17,958 bases of DNA from Candidatus Methanolliviera sp. GoM_oil (GTDB taxonomy: Archaea; Halobacteriota; Methanoliparia; Methanoliparales; Methanoliparaceae), in contig CABGHG010000020.1 in the NCBI GenBank assembly GCA_902158735.1, positions 1-17,958 of the forward strand, in the 5' to 3' direction. Shown here piece after piece: positions 6,880-14,999 of this stretch (the first letter of the stretch is position 1; every line of letters begins with the position of its first letter). A program made the position numbers and the translations under genes. The notes beneath the pieces were generated by a model. It saw only the letters and a list, made by a program, of their open reading frames with translations, ran no database searches and was not told where the DNA came from.

Positions 6880-6954
6880 GGGGTAGTAGGGTAGCCTGGT
6901 CGATCCTCGAGCGTTTGGGACGCCCGGACGGCAGTTCAAATCTGCTCTACCCCA
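6880..6954 (+). tRNA. tRNA-Pro (anticodon TGG)
   Basis: The acceptor stem GGGGTAG (6880-6886) pairs fully with CTACCCC (6947-6953), with discriminator A at 6954. The D-arm is GGGT/ATCC. The anticodon loop TTTGGGA (6914-6920) gives TGG. The T-arm is GGCAG-TTCAAAT-CTGCT (6930-6946), closed by one G-T pair. The anticodon stem GAGCG/CGCCC has an A-C mismatch at the second pair (6910 with 6924). CCA is not encoded. The gene lies 12 nt after the regulator stop and 34 nt before the acyl-CoA synthetase start. No T-tract follows, so it may be transcribed together with the synthetase. Confidence 0.93.
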
Positions 6955-6988
6955 TAAAAAGAAGGGGTGAAGAGGAGAGGTAATTTCC

Positions 6989-8626
6989 ATGTTAGGGCCA
7001 TGGAAGACTTACGAAGAACTTTATAATAATTTCCGATGGGAAATCCCGGAATATTACAACATCGGCATAGATATATGTGATAAATGGGCCAATGAAAGGC
7101 ATCGCTTGGCCCTTATATACATAGACCATGGTGGAAAAGAGGAGAAATATACCTTTTGGGAACTGAAAAATCTTTCAAACCAATTAGCCAATGCTTTGAA
7201 GGCAAAGGGCATAGGGAGGGGTGATAGGGTAGGAATACTGCTACCTCAGTCTCCTGAAACCCTAATTTCCCATATTTCTATTTACAAACTGGGCGGAATA
7301 GCAGTACCACTTTCTATCCTCTTTGGCCCGCAAGCTCTGGAATACCGCCTTGACAATTGCCAGGCAAAAGGAGTTATCACCGATAGGGCCAATTTACCGA
7401 AGATCTTTGAGATAAAAGACCCTCTTCCAAATCTGGAAATGATGATGACCGTCGATTATGGTGTGGGGGAGGAGGATGCTTTAGATTTAGATTTTTGGAG
7501 CACCATAGAGAGGGAAAGCCACTATTTTACCCCCATTTCTACGAAGGCAGATGATCCGGCGCTGATTATTTACACCTCAGGGACTACGGGCCCACCTAAG
7601 GGCGCTCTTCATGCCCATAGGACTCTATTGGGGCACCTACCTGCTGTTGAATTCTCTCATAACATCTTTCCGAAGGAAGGAGACCTATTCTGGACACCTG
7701 CCGATTGGGCCTGGATCGGTGGCTTGCTCGATGTCTTATTCCCCAGTTTGCACCACGGTATTCCCGTTCTGGCATATAAGGCCAAAAAATTTGATCCAGA
7801 GCAAGCATTTCACCTCATATCCAAATATAGAGTCAAAAATACTTTCATGCCAGCTACAGCTCTCAATATGATGCGTCAGGTGGAAGAGCCGAAAAAACGC
7901 TATGATTACAAAATGAGGTCCATTGCAAGTGGTGGTGAGACATTGGGAGAGGGGCTTCTTAAATGGGGCAGAGAGGTCATGGGATTAGAAATCAATGAGT
8001 CTTACGGGCAAACGGAGTGTAATATGGTAGTGGGCAATTGTGCTGAAGTTATGAAGATTATTCCTAACTCCATGGGTAGAGCCATTCCCGGGCATGTCGT
8101 TGAGATACTTAATGAAGATGGCGAAATAGCGAAGCCATGCGAATTCGGAGAAATTGCCATAAAGCGCCCTGATCCAGTGATGTTTTTGGGGTATTGGGGG
8201 AACCCTGAGGCTACAAAAGAAAAGTTCATAGGAGATTGGCTACGCACCGGGGATATGGGAATAAAGGATGATGATGGGTATTTTTGGTTCATTGGAAGAG
8301 AGGACGACGTTATAGAGAGTGGAGCTTACAGGATAGGGCCGGGAGAGGTGGAAGATTGCTTGATAAGGCACGATGCGGTGGCATTGGCAGCGGTTGTCGG
8401 TATTCCCGATGAGATGAGGGGAGAGATCGTAAAGGCTTTTATCGTGCCCAATGACGGCGTGAAGGTAGATAAGGCATTGGAAGAGAGCATTAAAGAGCAT
8501 GTGAAAACTAAGCTGGAGGCGTACGCATACCCCAGGGAGATAGAATTCGTTGAAGAACTTCCCATGACCACTACAGGAAAGATCATGAGGAAAGAGCTTC
8601 GCAGGATGGATATTTCCAGAATTTAG
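6989..8626 (+). CDS. AMP-forming acyl-CoA synthetase (acetyl/medium-chain type)
   Basis: This 545-residue adenylate-forming enzyme activates a carboxylic acid with ATP to acyl-AMP and then to acyl-CoA. The phosphate-binding loop is YTSGTTGPPKG (195-205). WTPADWAWIGGLLDVLFPSLHHGIPV follows at about 235-260 and is typical of ACSM or medium-chain-like synthetases. Further motifs are GGETLGE (315-321), YGQTE (339-343), TGDMG with Asp422, the hinge GREDDVIESGAYRIGPGEVE with Arg437, and the catalytic-lysine motif TTTGKIMRK with Lys531. All core residues are present and the length is normal. Specificity (acetate, branched, medium-chain or aromatic acid) cannot be read from the sequence. The gene follows tRNA-Pro, and GGAGAGGT about 8 nt before the ATG supports this start. 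It converges with the ABC-2 exporter genes. Confidence 0.92.
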   Translation: MLGPWKTYEELYNNFRWEIPEYYNIGIDICDKWANERHRLALIYIDHGGKEEKYTFWELKNLSNQLANALKAKGIGRGDRVGILLPQSPETLISHISIYKLGGIAVPLSILFGPQALEYRLDNCQAKGVITDRANLPKIFEIKDPLPNLEMMMTVDYGVGEEDALDLDFWSTIERESHYFTPISTKADDPALIIYTSGTTGPPKGALHAHRTLLGHLPAVEFSHNIFPKEGDLFWTPADWAWIGGLLDVLFPSLHHGIPVLAYKAKKFDPEQAFHLISKYRVKNTFMPATALNMMRQVEEPKKRYDYKMRSIASGGETLGEGLLKWGREVMGLEINESYGQTECNMVVGNCAEVMKIIPNSMGRAIPGHVVEILNEDGEIAKPCEFGEIAIKRPDPVMFLGYWGNPEATKEKFIGDWLRTGDMGIKDDDGYFWFIGREDDVIESGAYRIGPGEVEDCLIRHDAVALAAVVGIPDEMRGEIVKAFIVPNDGVKVDKALEESIKEHVKTKLEAYAYPREIEFVEELPMTTTGKIMRKELRRMDISRI

Positions 8627-8695
8627 GAGAACCTAAGGAGTTTTCTTGATACCATAAATTATACCATATGGATGCAATCAATAGGATACCATTGC

Positions 8696-9460
8696 TTAAA
8701 TACGTACCTTCCTAAGCGAAATTACGCTTGCTGCAAATAGCGCAATAGTAAAAATGAAGAGCACCAATATTTCCAAAAGTATCTCTTGGTTCAACGATCC
8801 GATCAGTCCTGCCCTTAGGATGTCCACGGTGTAAGTCATCGGGTTTAAATAGGCAACTATCTTAAACAGATAAGGAGCTGACTCTAAGGGGTAAAACATC
8901 GAGCTACAGAGCATGATAGGCAAAAAAATTAGAGTTACAATGGCAACAAGAAGATTGGAAGACCTTATCCTCGACATAAATGGTATGAAGAGCGAACAAA
9001 AACAGACCCCACCCAGAAGCGTGGAGAGGAGGATCAAGTAGATGTTTGTGACGAAGAACTGCCCTTTGAGAATTGGTAATCCGATGACCAATACGAGGAA
9101 GACTTGAACGAAGGAGAAGGTTAATGTGGATAAGATCTTGACCATGATATAAGCCGATCTTGAAACAGGACATGATAAAAGCTCCTCTAACATCCCGCGG
9201 TCCCTGTCATTCCATAACGTCCAACCAGCATTTTGAGCAATGCTTATGATGCCCATGGCGATCACGCCTGGCGCGAGAAAGAGAATATAATCTACGTTTT
9301 CACCGTTAAAGGATATCTCCTCTCCCATCATGCCTCCTATACCCAGTCCAAATAGAAACAGATATAATAAGGAGGTAATTAATGGGATAAAAGTCGCCCA
9401 TAAATTTCTAGACATCAAGCGAAGTTCCCTATAGTACAGGCTGGATAATCCTTTGATCAT
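8696..9460 (-). CDS. ABC-2 type exporter permease (DrrB-like)
   Basis: This 254-residue membrane protein has about six hydrophobic segments and the ABC-2 family layout. The amphipathic N-terminal segment (SSLYYRELRLMSRNLWATFIPLI) is followed by LLYLFLFGLGIGG. The central MLEELLSCPVSRSAYIMVKIL loop and LNPMTYTVDILRAGL near the C-terminus are typical of DrrB/NodJ-like permeases. Its start overlaps the ATPase stop by 4 nt (ATGA, 9457-9460), so the two are translationally coupled and form a two-component exporter. Cargo could be a lipid, drug, polysaccharide or other hydrophobic compound; nothing in the sequence tells which. Confidence 0.88.
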   Translation of the reverse strand: MIKGLSSLYYRELRLMSRNLWATFIPLITSLLYLFLFGLGIGGMMGEEISFNGENVDYILFLAPGVIAMGIISIAQNAGWTLWNDRDRGMLEELLSCPVSRSAYIMVKILSTLTFSFVQVFLVLVIGLPILKGQFFVTNIYLILLSTLLGGVCFCSLFIPFMSRIRSSNLLVAIVTLIFLPIMLCSSMFYPLESAPYLFKIVAYLNPMTYTVDILRAGLIGSLNQEILLEILVLFIFTIALFAASVISLRKVRI

Positions 9461-10389
9461 TCCCTTATCACCCGCCCAGTTAGCTTGATGAAGACATCTT
9501 CAAGCGTCGGCTTTCGCACCGACACGTTCCTGATCCTCCCGCCCATCTTGACAACATACTGACTCAGCTCAATTAAGGTCTCATCCGCATTGTTGACCTG
9601 AACACTCAAGTTCGAAGTTCCACTCACACCATTCACGTAATCAAGTTTGGAGATCTCGAATTTTAAAGAGTCGAGATTACCATCTACATTCATCTCGATG
9701 ATATCATCACCACCAATGCCGCTCTTCAGTGATTCAGGCGTATCTAAAGCGATGATCTTTCCGTGATCGATGATCCCAATCCTATCACATAAATATTCTG
9801 CCTCATCCATATAATTGGTGGAAAGGACAATTGTCTGTCCAGCCTTTGAAGAATCAAGGATAAAATCCCACGTTTTTCGTCTGGATTGTGGGTCCAATCC
9901 TAAGGTAGGCTCATCCAAGAAGAGGATCGCTGGATGGCGTATGAATGCTTTGGCTACCTGAACTCTCCGTTGTAACCCGCCGGATAAAAGCTCGATTGTT
10001 TCGTTCCGCTTTTCCTCTAACCCAAACTCCTTTAGAAGCCATTCAATCTTTCTCTTCCTCTCTTTCTTTGGAATGTTGTAGATCCTTCCATAGGTATCCA
10101 GATTATCGTAGACCGGAGACCACCAATCTAAAGCTACCTTCTGCAAGACGACGCCTATCTTCTCCCGTACCTTATCAGGCCTCTTTCGTATGTCAAACCC
10201 TCCAACGATAGCGGTTCCTTCAGTTGGAGATATTACCGTGGTGAGCATTCTCACCGTCGTCGTCTTTCCGGCTCCATTTGGGCCCAGAAGACCGAATATC
10301 TCACCTTCTTCCACTTCAAAATTGACGTGGTCAACTGCGATTAAATCGCTAAACCTCTTCGTTAAATTTATACATTCGATCGCCGGCAT
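9457..10389 (-). CDS. ABC exporter ATPase (DrrA/CcmA-like)
   Basis: This 310-residue ATPase is the partner of the ABC-2 permease. Walker A is GPNGAGKTT (36-44), the Q-loop lies in GVVLQKVALDWWSPVYDNL (79-97), the signature is LSGGLQRRV (135-143), Walker B is ILFLDEPTLGLDP (155-167), and the C-terminal extension after about residue 220 ends with RKPTLEDVFIKLTGR, the DrrA-type tail. Oddity: the H-loop position reads LSTNYMDEAE, with Asn192 where most ABC ATPases have the switch histidine (usually TTHYMEEAE). Otherwise the motifs are intact. The gene follows the OCD-family gene on the same strand after about 96 bp containing an A-rich run, so it may have its own promoter. Confidence 0.9.
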   Translation of the reverse strand: MPAIECINLTKRFSDLIAVDHVNFEVEEGEIFGLLGPNGAGKTTTVRMLTTVISPTEGTAIVGGFDIRKRPDKVREKIGVVLQKVALDWWSPVYDNLDTYGRIYNIPKKERKRKIEWLLKEFGLEEKRNETIELLSGGLQRRVQVAKAFIRHPAILFLDEPTLGLDPQSRRKTWDFILDSSKAGQTIVLSTNYMDEAEYLCDRIGIIDHGKIIALDTPESLKSGIGGDDIIEMNVDGNLDSLKFEISKLDYVNGVSGTSNLSVQVNNADETLIELSQYVVKMGGRIRNVSVRKPTLEDVFIKLTGRVIRE

Positions 10390-10485
10390 TTAATTCTCTT
10401 TGTTACTTTCTTTGATACTTATTATTTTTTTTTATTGCCCCGAGCGATATATTCATTTATTCTCTTCACCGGTATACCAGCCTTA

Positions 10486-11520
10486 CTATATCCACATAGG
10501 TTTATCCCATAGAGTTAATGTTTGCCCGTAACCTTTCTCCTTTGCAGTCTTGTATATGCGGTGGGCTACCATAAGGTCTTGGACCCCCATGCCAACAGGA
10601 TTAAAAAATATCCGCTCTTTCCTGTTCTCACGCCCGGGTTTTTCCCCTATAATTATTTCTGCAATTTCCGCATGAATATTGCCATCAGATAACTTGCCGT
10701 CATGGAACATCAGGGCCGGGGTTTGTGAATTACGTGCCTTAACATCTTCCCAGTTATCCACAACTATCTTGTCTGATTGAGAAAGCACGCCATATTCACA
10801 TTCATAACCAGACATATGAAGGTATAGGGAACCTCCTGCAACCCATGGGGCCTTTACATAAGGTTTCTTAGCAGGTGTTGCAGTTATAATAATATCCTTA
10901 TTAGACAGAGCTTTTTCTGCAGAATCCACAGCACTGACTGGCATCTTTGTTTCATCCAGAATTCCTTTGGCAAATTTTTCCGCTCTTTCCATGGATAAAT
11001 CATAAATTTGTACTTGTACTATGTCTTTTAATACTGCTTTTACAGCCATTAACACTGTCCGGCCTATTACCCCGGCTCCTACCATACCTACAGTTCTGGC
11101 ATCTTTGTTGGCCAGATATTTGCAGGCAACTCCCGCCACAGCACCTGTGCGCATAGCAGAGATAATGGTACCATCCATTATGGCCAAAGGTATACCTGTT
11201 TCAAAAGAATTGATTATGATTAAGGAACTAGAACGCGGTAGTCCGTGTTTAAATGGATTTTGAACAAAGCTAGCTACCCACTTTATTCCGCCTATATTTT
11301 TATCTTTTCCTATGTAGCCAGGTAAAGCATTTACTCTACCAGTGACACTTTCTTCTTCCTGAGTTCCCTTTCTTAACACAACTTTGTGTGGAACTATACA
11401 TTCCCCTTTGTGTCGCATAACCAAAACTTCTTCAACATCACTGATGGTTTTCAGCATGTCCGTACCACCACTTTTCACTACCTCTTCCTGCGACAGATAG
11501 ATAAAACTTACTTTACTCAC
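10486..11520 (-). CDS. Ornithine cyclodeaminase / mu-crystallin family protein
   Basis: This 344-residue NAD(P)-dependent enzyme belongs to the OCD/mu-crystallin family, which includes ornithine cyclodeaminase, archaeal alanine dehydrogenase, ketimine reductases and SbnB-like enzymes. Visible features are NIGGIKWVASF with the family lysine (Lys80), MDGTIISAMRTGAVAGVA with Arg124 (substrate binding), the Rossmann dinucleotide motif GMVGAGVIGRTV (145-156), and KIVVDNWED near residue 251. The GTG start at 11520 is supported by a perfect GGAGGT 8 nt upstream. This differs from the leaderless or weak-SD starts of its neighbours and hints at acquisition from a source using strong Shine-Dalgarno sites. 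It may act on ornithine, alanine or a cyclic imine; the sequence does not discriminate. The argF gene nearby is not in the same operon. Confidence 0.85.
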   Translation of the reverse strand: MSKVSFIYLSQEEVVKSGGTDMLKTISDVEEVLVMRHKGECIVPHKVVLRKGTQEEESVTGRVNALPGYIGKDKNIGGIKWVASFVQNPFKHGLPRSSSLIIINSFETGIPLAIMDGTIISAMRTGAVAGVACKYLANKDARTVGMVGAGVIGRTVLMAVKAVLKDIVQVQIYDLSMERAEKFAKGILDETKMPVSAVDSAEKALSNKDIIITATPAKKPYVKAPWVAGGSLYLHMSGYECEYGVLSQSDKIVVDNWEDVKARNSQTPALMFHDGKLSDGNIHAEIAEIIIGEKPGRENRKERIFFNPVGMGVQDLMVAHRIYKTAKEKGYGQTLTLWDKPMWI

Positions 11521-11527
11521 AGTTTTT

Positions 11528-11533
11528 ACCTCC
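11528..11533 (-). promoter_or_regulatory. Strong Shine-Dalgarno deciding the GTG start of the OCD-family gene
   Basis: The minus strand reads GGAGGT, with GTG beginning 7-8 nt downstream at 11520. This supports the non-ATG start and contrasts with neighbouring genes that lack such a site. Confidence 0.75.
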
Positions 11534-11581
11534 TCTTTTCGCTTTCGTTATTGGATATAGGGTTCTAATCATTGGCTACTT

Positions 11582-11605
11582 ACCTTCAAGAATGTTCTTA
11601 AAGGT
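11582..11605. promoter_or_regulatory. Inverted repeat between cofE and the OCD-family gene
   Basis: ACCTT-C-AAGAA (11582-11592) and TTCTT-A-AAGGT (11595-11605) form a 10-bp dyad with one internal mismatch and a 2-bp centre. It lies 19 bp past the cofE stop and about 62 bp before the OCD-family start. It could be a cofE terminator hairpin (no T-run follows it on the minus strand) or an operator for the downstream gene. Confidence 0.4.
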
Positions 11606-11623
11606 TGGTTCAATGCCGTTTAT

Positions 11624-12400
11624 TCAATGAGAATAAAAATTCTTTATCGCCCTTCTTATATAATCGGTCGTTTCGTCCCGATAAATCTTCTTTATTCCCT
11701 CTCTATCATCAGATAAAACGGACAACCCTCTTATAACAACCACAGGAGAGCACCAATCCCCTTCTCCCATCAAGATATTTGACATGGAAGCAAGCTCATC
11801 CGAAATTGCCTCTTCTGTTATCTCTAACCTCCTTCCAAATATATCCTTCTTTCCCTTCCAATCCCTTATCGGCTCTATTCCATATATCCCGATCGAAAAT
11901 CCGACCTGACCAATCCTGAAAGGTCTTCCGTTTGTATCTGATATGATCACGCCGACTCTTCTCTTTGTCAGCTCAAAGATTCTTCTTCCAATCTTCTCCG
12001 CGCTCGCATCAGGATCCTTCGGGAGTAAGATGAGATACCCCTCTTCGACGTTCGATCGATCAACGCCCGCATTTATGCATATATTTCCACACTTTGCCTC
12101 GACGAGAAAGATAGGGTAATCGATCAGTACTTCTTTTGTCTCGTCTAAGACAGCCTGGATGAATCTTGGATCTTCATCCTTCTTCTCAGCGATCTTAAAC
12201 GCTTTATCGCTCGGAGTTATCTCTTTTAATCTTCTTATCCTTCCCTCCGACTTTGATACGATGGTGTGTGCAATGACCAGGATGTCATCGTCCGCCAGAT
12301 CGAACCTCTCAGCAGTCAGTTCTTCGGCTATAATTTTGCCAAGATCGTCTTCTTCCTCTATGATGGGTAATTTAATGGAGTATGCAGATATACTCCTCAT
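11624..12400 (-). CDS. cofE: Coenzyme F420-0:L-glutamate ligase
   Basis: This 258-residue enzyme makes the GTP-dependent addition of glutamate residues to F420-0, the last steps of coenzyme F420 synthesis in the cytoplasm. The diagnostic segments are DDDILVIAHTIVSKSEGR (37-54), CINAGVDRSNVEEG (108-121), LLPKDPDASA (125-134) and the strongly conserved ISDTNGRPFRIGQVGFSIG (153-171). Asn110, Asp154 and neighbouring residues correspond to the metal/nucleotide region of the family. The length matches archaeal CofE, with no fused nitroreductase domain as in actinobacterial FbiB. The ATG overlaps the apgM stop by 4 nt, so the pair is coupled, although the two pathways are unrelated. It is the best marker that the host is an F420-using archaeon. 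Confidence 0.94.
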   Translation of the reverse strand: MRSISAYSIKLPIIEEEDDLGKIIAEELTAERFDLADDDILVIAHTIVSKSEGRIRRLKEITPSDKAFKIAEKKDEDPRFIQAVLDETKEVLIDYPIFLVEAKCGNICINAGVDRSNVEEGYLILLPKDPDASAEKIGRRIFELTKRRVGVIISDTNGRPFRIGQVGFSIGIYGIEPIRDWKGKKDIFGRRLEITEEAISDELASMSNILMGEGDWCSPVVVIRGLSVLSDDREGIKKIYRDETTDYIRRAIKNFYSH

Positions 12401-13623
12401 CTTAATTTCCTCGATCCAAAAAGAATCGATACTAGCATGGTCGCATCTAAAGTCCCGAAGGAGCCCTTCTTAACCGACTCCTCGTTGAACTCGCCTACAT
12501 CATCCGGAGAATAATTTTTACCCCTATAAAGAAGAAATGGAACAGGATCCGAGGTATGCTTTCTAAGTTCTACCGGTGTGGGATGGTCGGGCAGTAGGAG
12601 TAATGAAAAATCTTCCAAACCGTCTATTATGCTTCCCACCACCTCTTTATCGAACCTCTCGATCGCATTTATCTTACCGTCCAGATCTCCCTCGTGCCCC
12701 ATCTCATCCGTTGCCTCTACATGGAGAAAGACAAATTCTTTATCCTCGAGCGATTTTAAAGCATATTTCGCCTTTCCTGAAAAGTTTGTATCTGTATAAC
12801 CTGTTGCACCGGGGACTTCTATGACGTCTAGCCCTGCACATATCCCAATACCCTTTATAAGATCCACTGCGGTGATCACGGAGCCTTCTATTCCATATAA
12901 TTCCTGATAGGTTGGAATATTGGGCTTTTTGCCCCATCCCCAGGGCCATATCATGTTTCCAGGATTCTTTCCCTCATTCCTTCTTTTTACGTTGATCGGG
13001 TTATCATCTAAAAGATCTTTCGATCCGAGTATTAAATTCCTCATCAAATCTTTGAGATCTCCCATTGGAAGATTCTCTTCCATCCTTTCTCCGACGATAT
13101 TGTGCGGGGGGGCGTATTCTATATCCATATCCATCTCATTGAAGCATCCCCTGATCACCATCAGGTGTCTATAACTTACCCCTGGGAAAAATTCGACACC
13201 GTATCTTCTTCCAATTTTTTTATCCACCTCTTCTATGAGGTATCTTCCCTCTTCACTTGTTATATGATCGGCGCTATAGTCCTTTAAGATCCCATCCTCC
13301 TCCGTCACGAGATTGCACCTAAATGCAACGTCTCCTTCTCCAAGTTTCACGCCCATGCTCGCGGCCTCAAACGCCCCCCTGCCTGTAAAATATCTGGAAT
13401 CATATCCCATAATGGAGAAGTTTGCGATATCACTTCCCGGCTCCATCCCGTCAGGAACCGTTTTTGCAAGACCGCATCTGCCTTTTTTCGTTAGTAAATC
13501 CATATTTGGCGTATCAGCAACCATCAATGGCGTTTTTCCGCCGAGACAATCCAGTGGATAGTCAGCCATCCCGTCTGGCACCAGTGTCAAATATTTTCTT
13601 CTCTTCCCTTCTCTTCTTCTCAT
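12397..13623 (-). CDS. apgM: Archaeal cofactor-independent phosphoglycerate mutase
   Basis: This 408-residue archaeal-type iPGAM interconverts 3- and 2-phosphoglycerate in glycolysis and gluconeogenesis and belongs to the alkaline phosphatase superfamily. VPDGMADYPLDCLGGKTPL opens the fold (Asp17, metal ligand), PGSDIANFSIMGYD (62-75) contains the candidate nucleophile Ser64, and GRGAFEAASMGV follows. C-terminal metal-site segments are HVEATDEMGHEGD (near 300) and LLLPDHPTPVELRKHTSDPVPF (near 345). The length is right for the archaeal form (about 400), shorter than bacterial GpmI. The start is the ATG at 13623, after a basic MRRREGKRRKYLTL. It shares a 49-bp divergent promoter region with purD and overlaps cofE by 4 nt. 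Confidence 0.94.
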   Translation of the reverse strand: MRRREGKRRKYLTLVPDGMADYPLDCLGGKTPLMVADTPNMDLLTKKGRCGLAKTVPDGMEPGSDIANFSIMGYDSRYFTGRGAFEAASMGVKLGEGDVAFRCNLVTEEDGILKDYSADHITSEEGRYLIEEVDKKIGRRYGVEFFPGVSYRHLMVIRGCFNEMDMDIEYAPPHNIVGERMEENLPMGDLKDLMRNLILGSKDLLDDNPINVKRRNEGKNPGNMIWPWGWGKKPNIPTYQELYGIEGSVITAVDLIKGIGICAGLDVIEVPGATGYTDTNFSGKAKYALKSLEDKEFVFLHVEATDEMGHEGDLDGKINAIERFDKEVVGSIIDGLEDFSLLLLPDHPTPVELRKHTSDPVPFLLYRGKNYSPDDVGEFNEESVKKGSFGTLDATMLVSILFGSRKLR

Positions 13624-13641
13624 CAGATTCTCACAGTAATA

Positions 13642-13658
13642 TTTTATAGCATATAAAA
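13642..13658. promoter_or_regulatory. Back-to-back TATA boxes of apgM-cofE and purD-argF
   Basis: The sequence is a perfect dyad: TTTTATA (13642-13648), three bases, TATAAAA (13652-13658). Read on the plus strand, the left box sits about 28 nt before the purD ATG (13673). Read on the minus strand, the right box sits about 32 nt before the apgM ATG (13623). Both transcripts are predicted to be leaderless or nearly so. Confidence 0.6.
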
Positions 13659-13672
13659 GATTGATCTAAAAT

Positions 13673-14998
13673 ATGAACGTGATGGTGATAGGCTCGGGCG
13701 GGAGGGAAGATGTGATAAGCGAGGCTATACATCGTAGCGATAAACTGGGGAGTTTATATGCCGTAATGAAGAATAGAAACCCCGGGATCGCCTCTCGTTG
13801 TGAAGATTTTCTCTTATCGAAGGAGACGGATGTAGAGAGAGTGGTGGATTACGCCCTTTTAAAGAAGATAGATCTGGCCGTGATAGGACCAGAAGCCCCA
13901 TTAGAAAAAGGAATCGTCGATTCTCTTGAAGAAAATGGGATAGGTACCGTAGGCCCAAAAAAAATTCCTGCAAAGATAGAGACCGATAAATCCTGGGCAA
14001 GGCAACTGATGAGAGATCACAGAATAGAAGGTTCTCCAGAGTTTGGAATTTTCAGAGACTTAGAAGGGGTAAAAGAGTTTTTGGATGATTGTCAGGAGGT
14101 GGTGGTTAAACCCTCCGGGCTTACAGGTGGTAAGGGAGTAAAAGTTGTGGGCGAGCACTTAAAGGATAAAAGAGATGCCATAACATATATAAAAGAAGTA
14201 TTAAAGAGACATGAAAGCGTCGTATTGGAAGAAAAATTGGATGGAGAAGAATTTACGATACAGGCTTTCACGGATGGAAAAGATCTAATCCCGTCTCCTG
14301 CGGTTCAAGATCATAAAAGGGCTTATGAAGGAGATAAAGGGCCAAACACCGGTGGTATGGGATCCTATTCTGATAATAAGGATATTCTTCCATTTATGGA
14401 AAGAAGAGACTACGATGACGCGGTGAAGATACTAAAAAGAACGCTTGCCGCGATAAGAGAGGAGACTGGTGAGAGGTACAAAGGGGTGCTATACGGGCAA
14501 TTCATGTTATGCAGAGATGGTATAAAATTGATTGAGTACAACGCAAGATTCGGAGATCCGGAGGCGATGAATACGATTCCTCTCTTAAAGACCGATCTTC
14601 TAAGTATATTCGAATCGATCTTGGATGAAAGGCTTAATTCTTTGAAGGTAGAACACGAAAGAAAGGCGACCGTCTGTAAATATGTCGTTCCAAAGGGATA
14701 CCCCGAAGATCCAAAGATAGATACCATCATAAAGATAAGTGGAAGAGGAAGAGAGACAGGCAAAGGAGAGAAATCGAAGATCTTCTATTCGAGTGTTGAT
14801 GAACGGGATGGAAAGATCTATACGACCTCTTCTCGCTCTTTATCGGTTGTGGGAATTGCAGATACTATAGAGGAGGCGGAAAAAATTGCAGAGGGGGAGT
14901 TGAGTAAGATAGAGGGGGAGGTCTTCTCGAGGCACGATATTGGAAAAGAATCTTTAATAAGGAAGAGGATAGAACATATAAAAAGACTGAGGGGCTAA
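13673..14998 (+). CDS. purD: Phosphoribosylamine-glycine ligase (GAR synthetase)
   Basis: This 441-residue ATP-grasp enzyme joins phosphoribosylamine and glycine in the second step of purine synthesis. The N-terminal domain begins VMVIGSGGRED; family members usually have GGREH, so the conserved His is replaced by Asp14. DLAVIGPEAPLEKGIVD follows at about 65. ATP-grasp motifs are VVKPSGLTGGKGVKVV near residue 143, EEKLDGEEFTIQAFTDG near 188, SPAVQDHKRAYEGDKGPNTGGMGSYS near 210, and LIEYNARFGDPEAMNTIPLL near 287 with metal-binding Glu and Asn. Length and order are normal for an archaeal stand-alone PurD. It is the first gene of a plus-strand operon with argF, whose TTG start follows the purD TAA after one base. 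A TATA box lies 28 nt before the ATG and there is no Shine-Dalgarno. Confidence 0.94.
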   Translation: MNVMVIGSGGREDVISEAIHRSDKLGSLYAVMKNRNPGIASRCEDFLLSKETDVERVVDYALLKKIDLAVIGPEAPLEKGIVDSLEENGIGTVGPKKIPAKIETDKSWARQLMRDHRIEGSPEFGIFRDLEGVKEFLDDCQEVVVKPSGLTGGKGVKVVGEHLKDKRDAITYIKEVLKRHESVVLEEKLDGEEFTIQAFTDGKDLIPSPAVQDHKRAYEGDKGPNTGGMGSYSDNKDILPFMERRDYDDAVKILKRTLAAIREETGERYKGVLYGQFMLCRDGIKLIEYNARFGDPEAMNTIPLLKTDLLSIFESILDERLNSLKVEHERKATVCKYVVPKGYPEDPKIDTIIKISGRGRETGKGEKSKIFYSSVDERDGKIYTTSSRSLSVVGIADTIEEAEKIAEGELSKIEGEVFSRHDIGKESLIRKRIEHIKRLRG

Positions 14999-14999
14999 A

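Noticed and set aside
8649..8692. Three ATACCAT copies between the acyl-CoA synthetase and the exporter permease
   Set aside because: Irregularly spaced 7-mers in AT-rich sequence between convergent genes; too short to support a repeat or operator claim.
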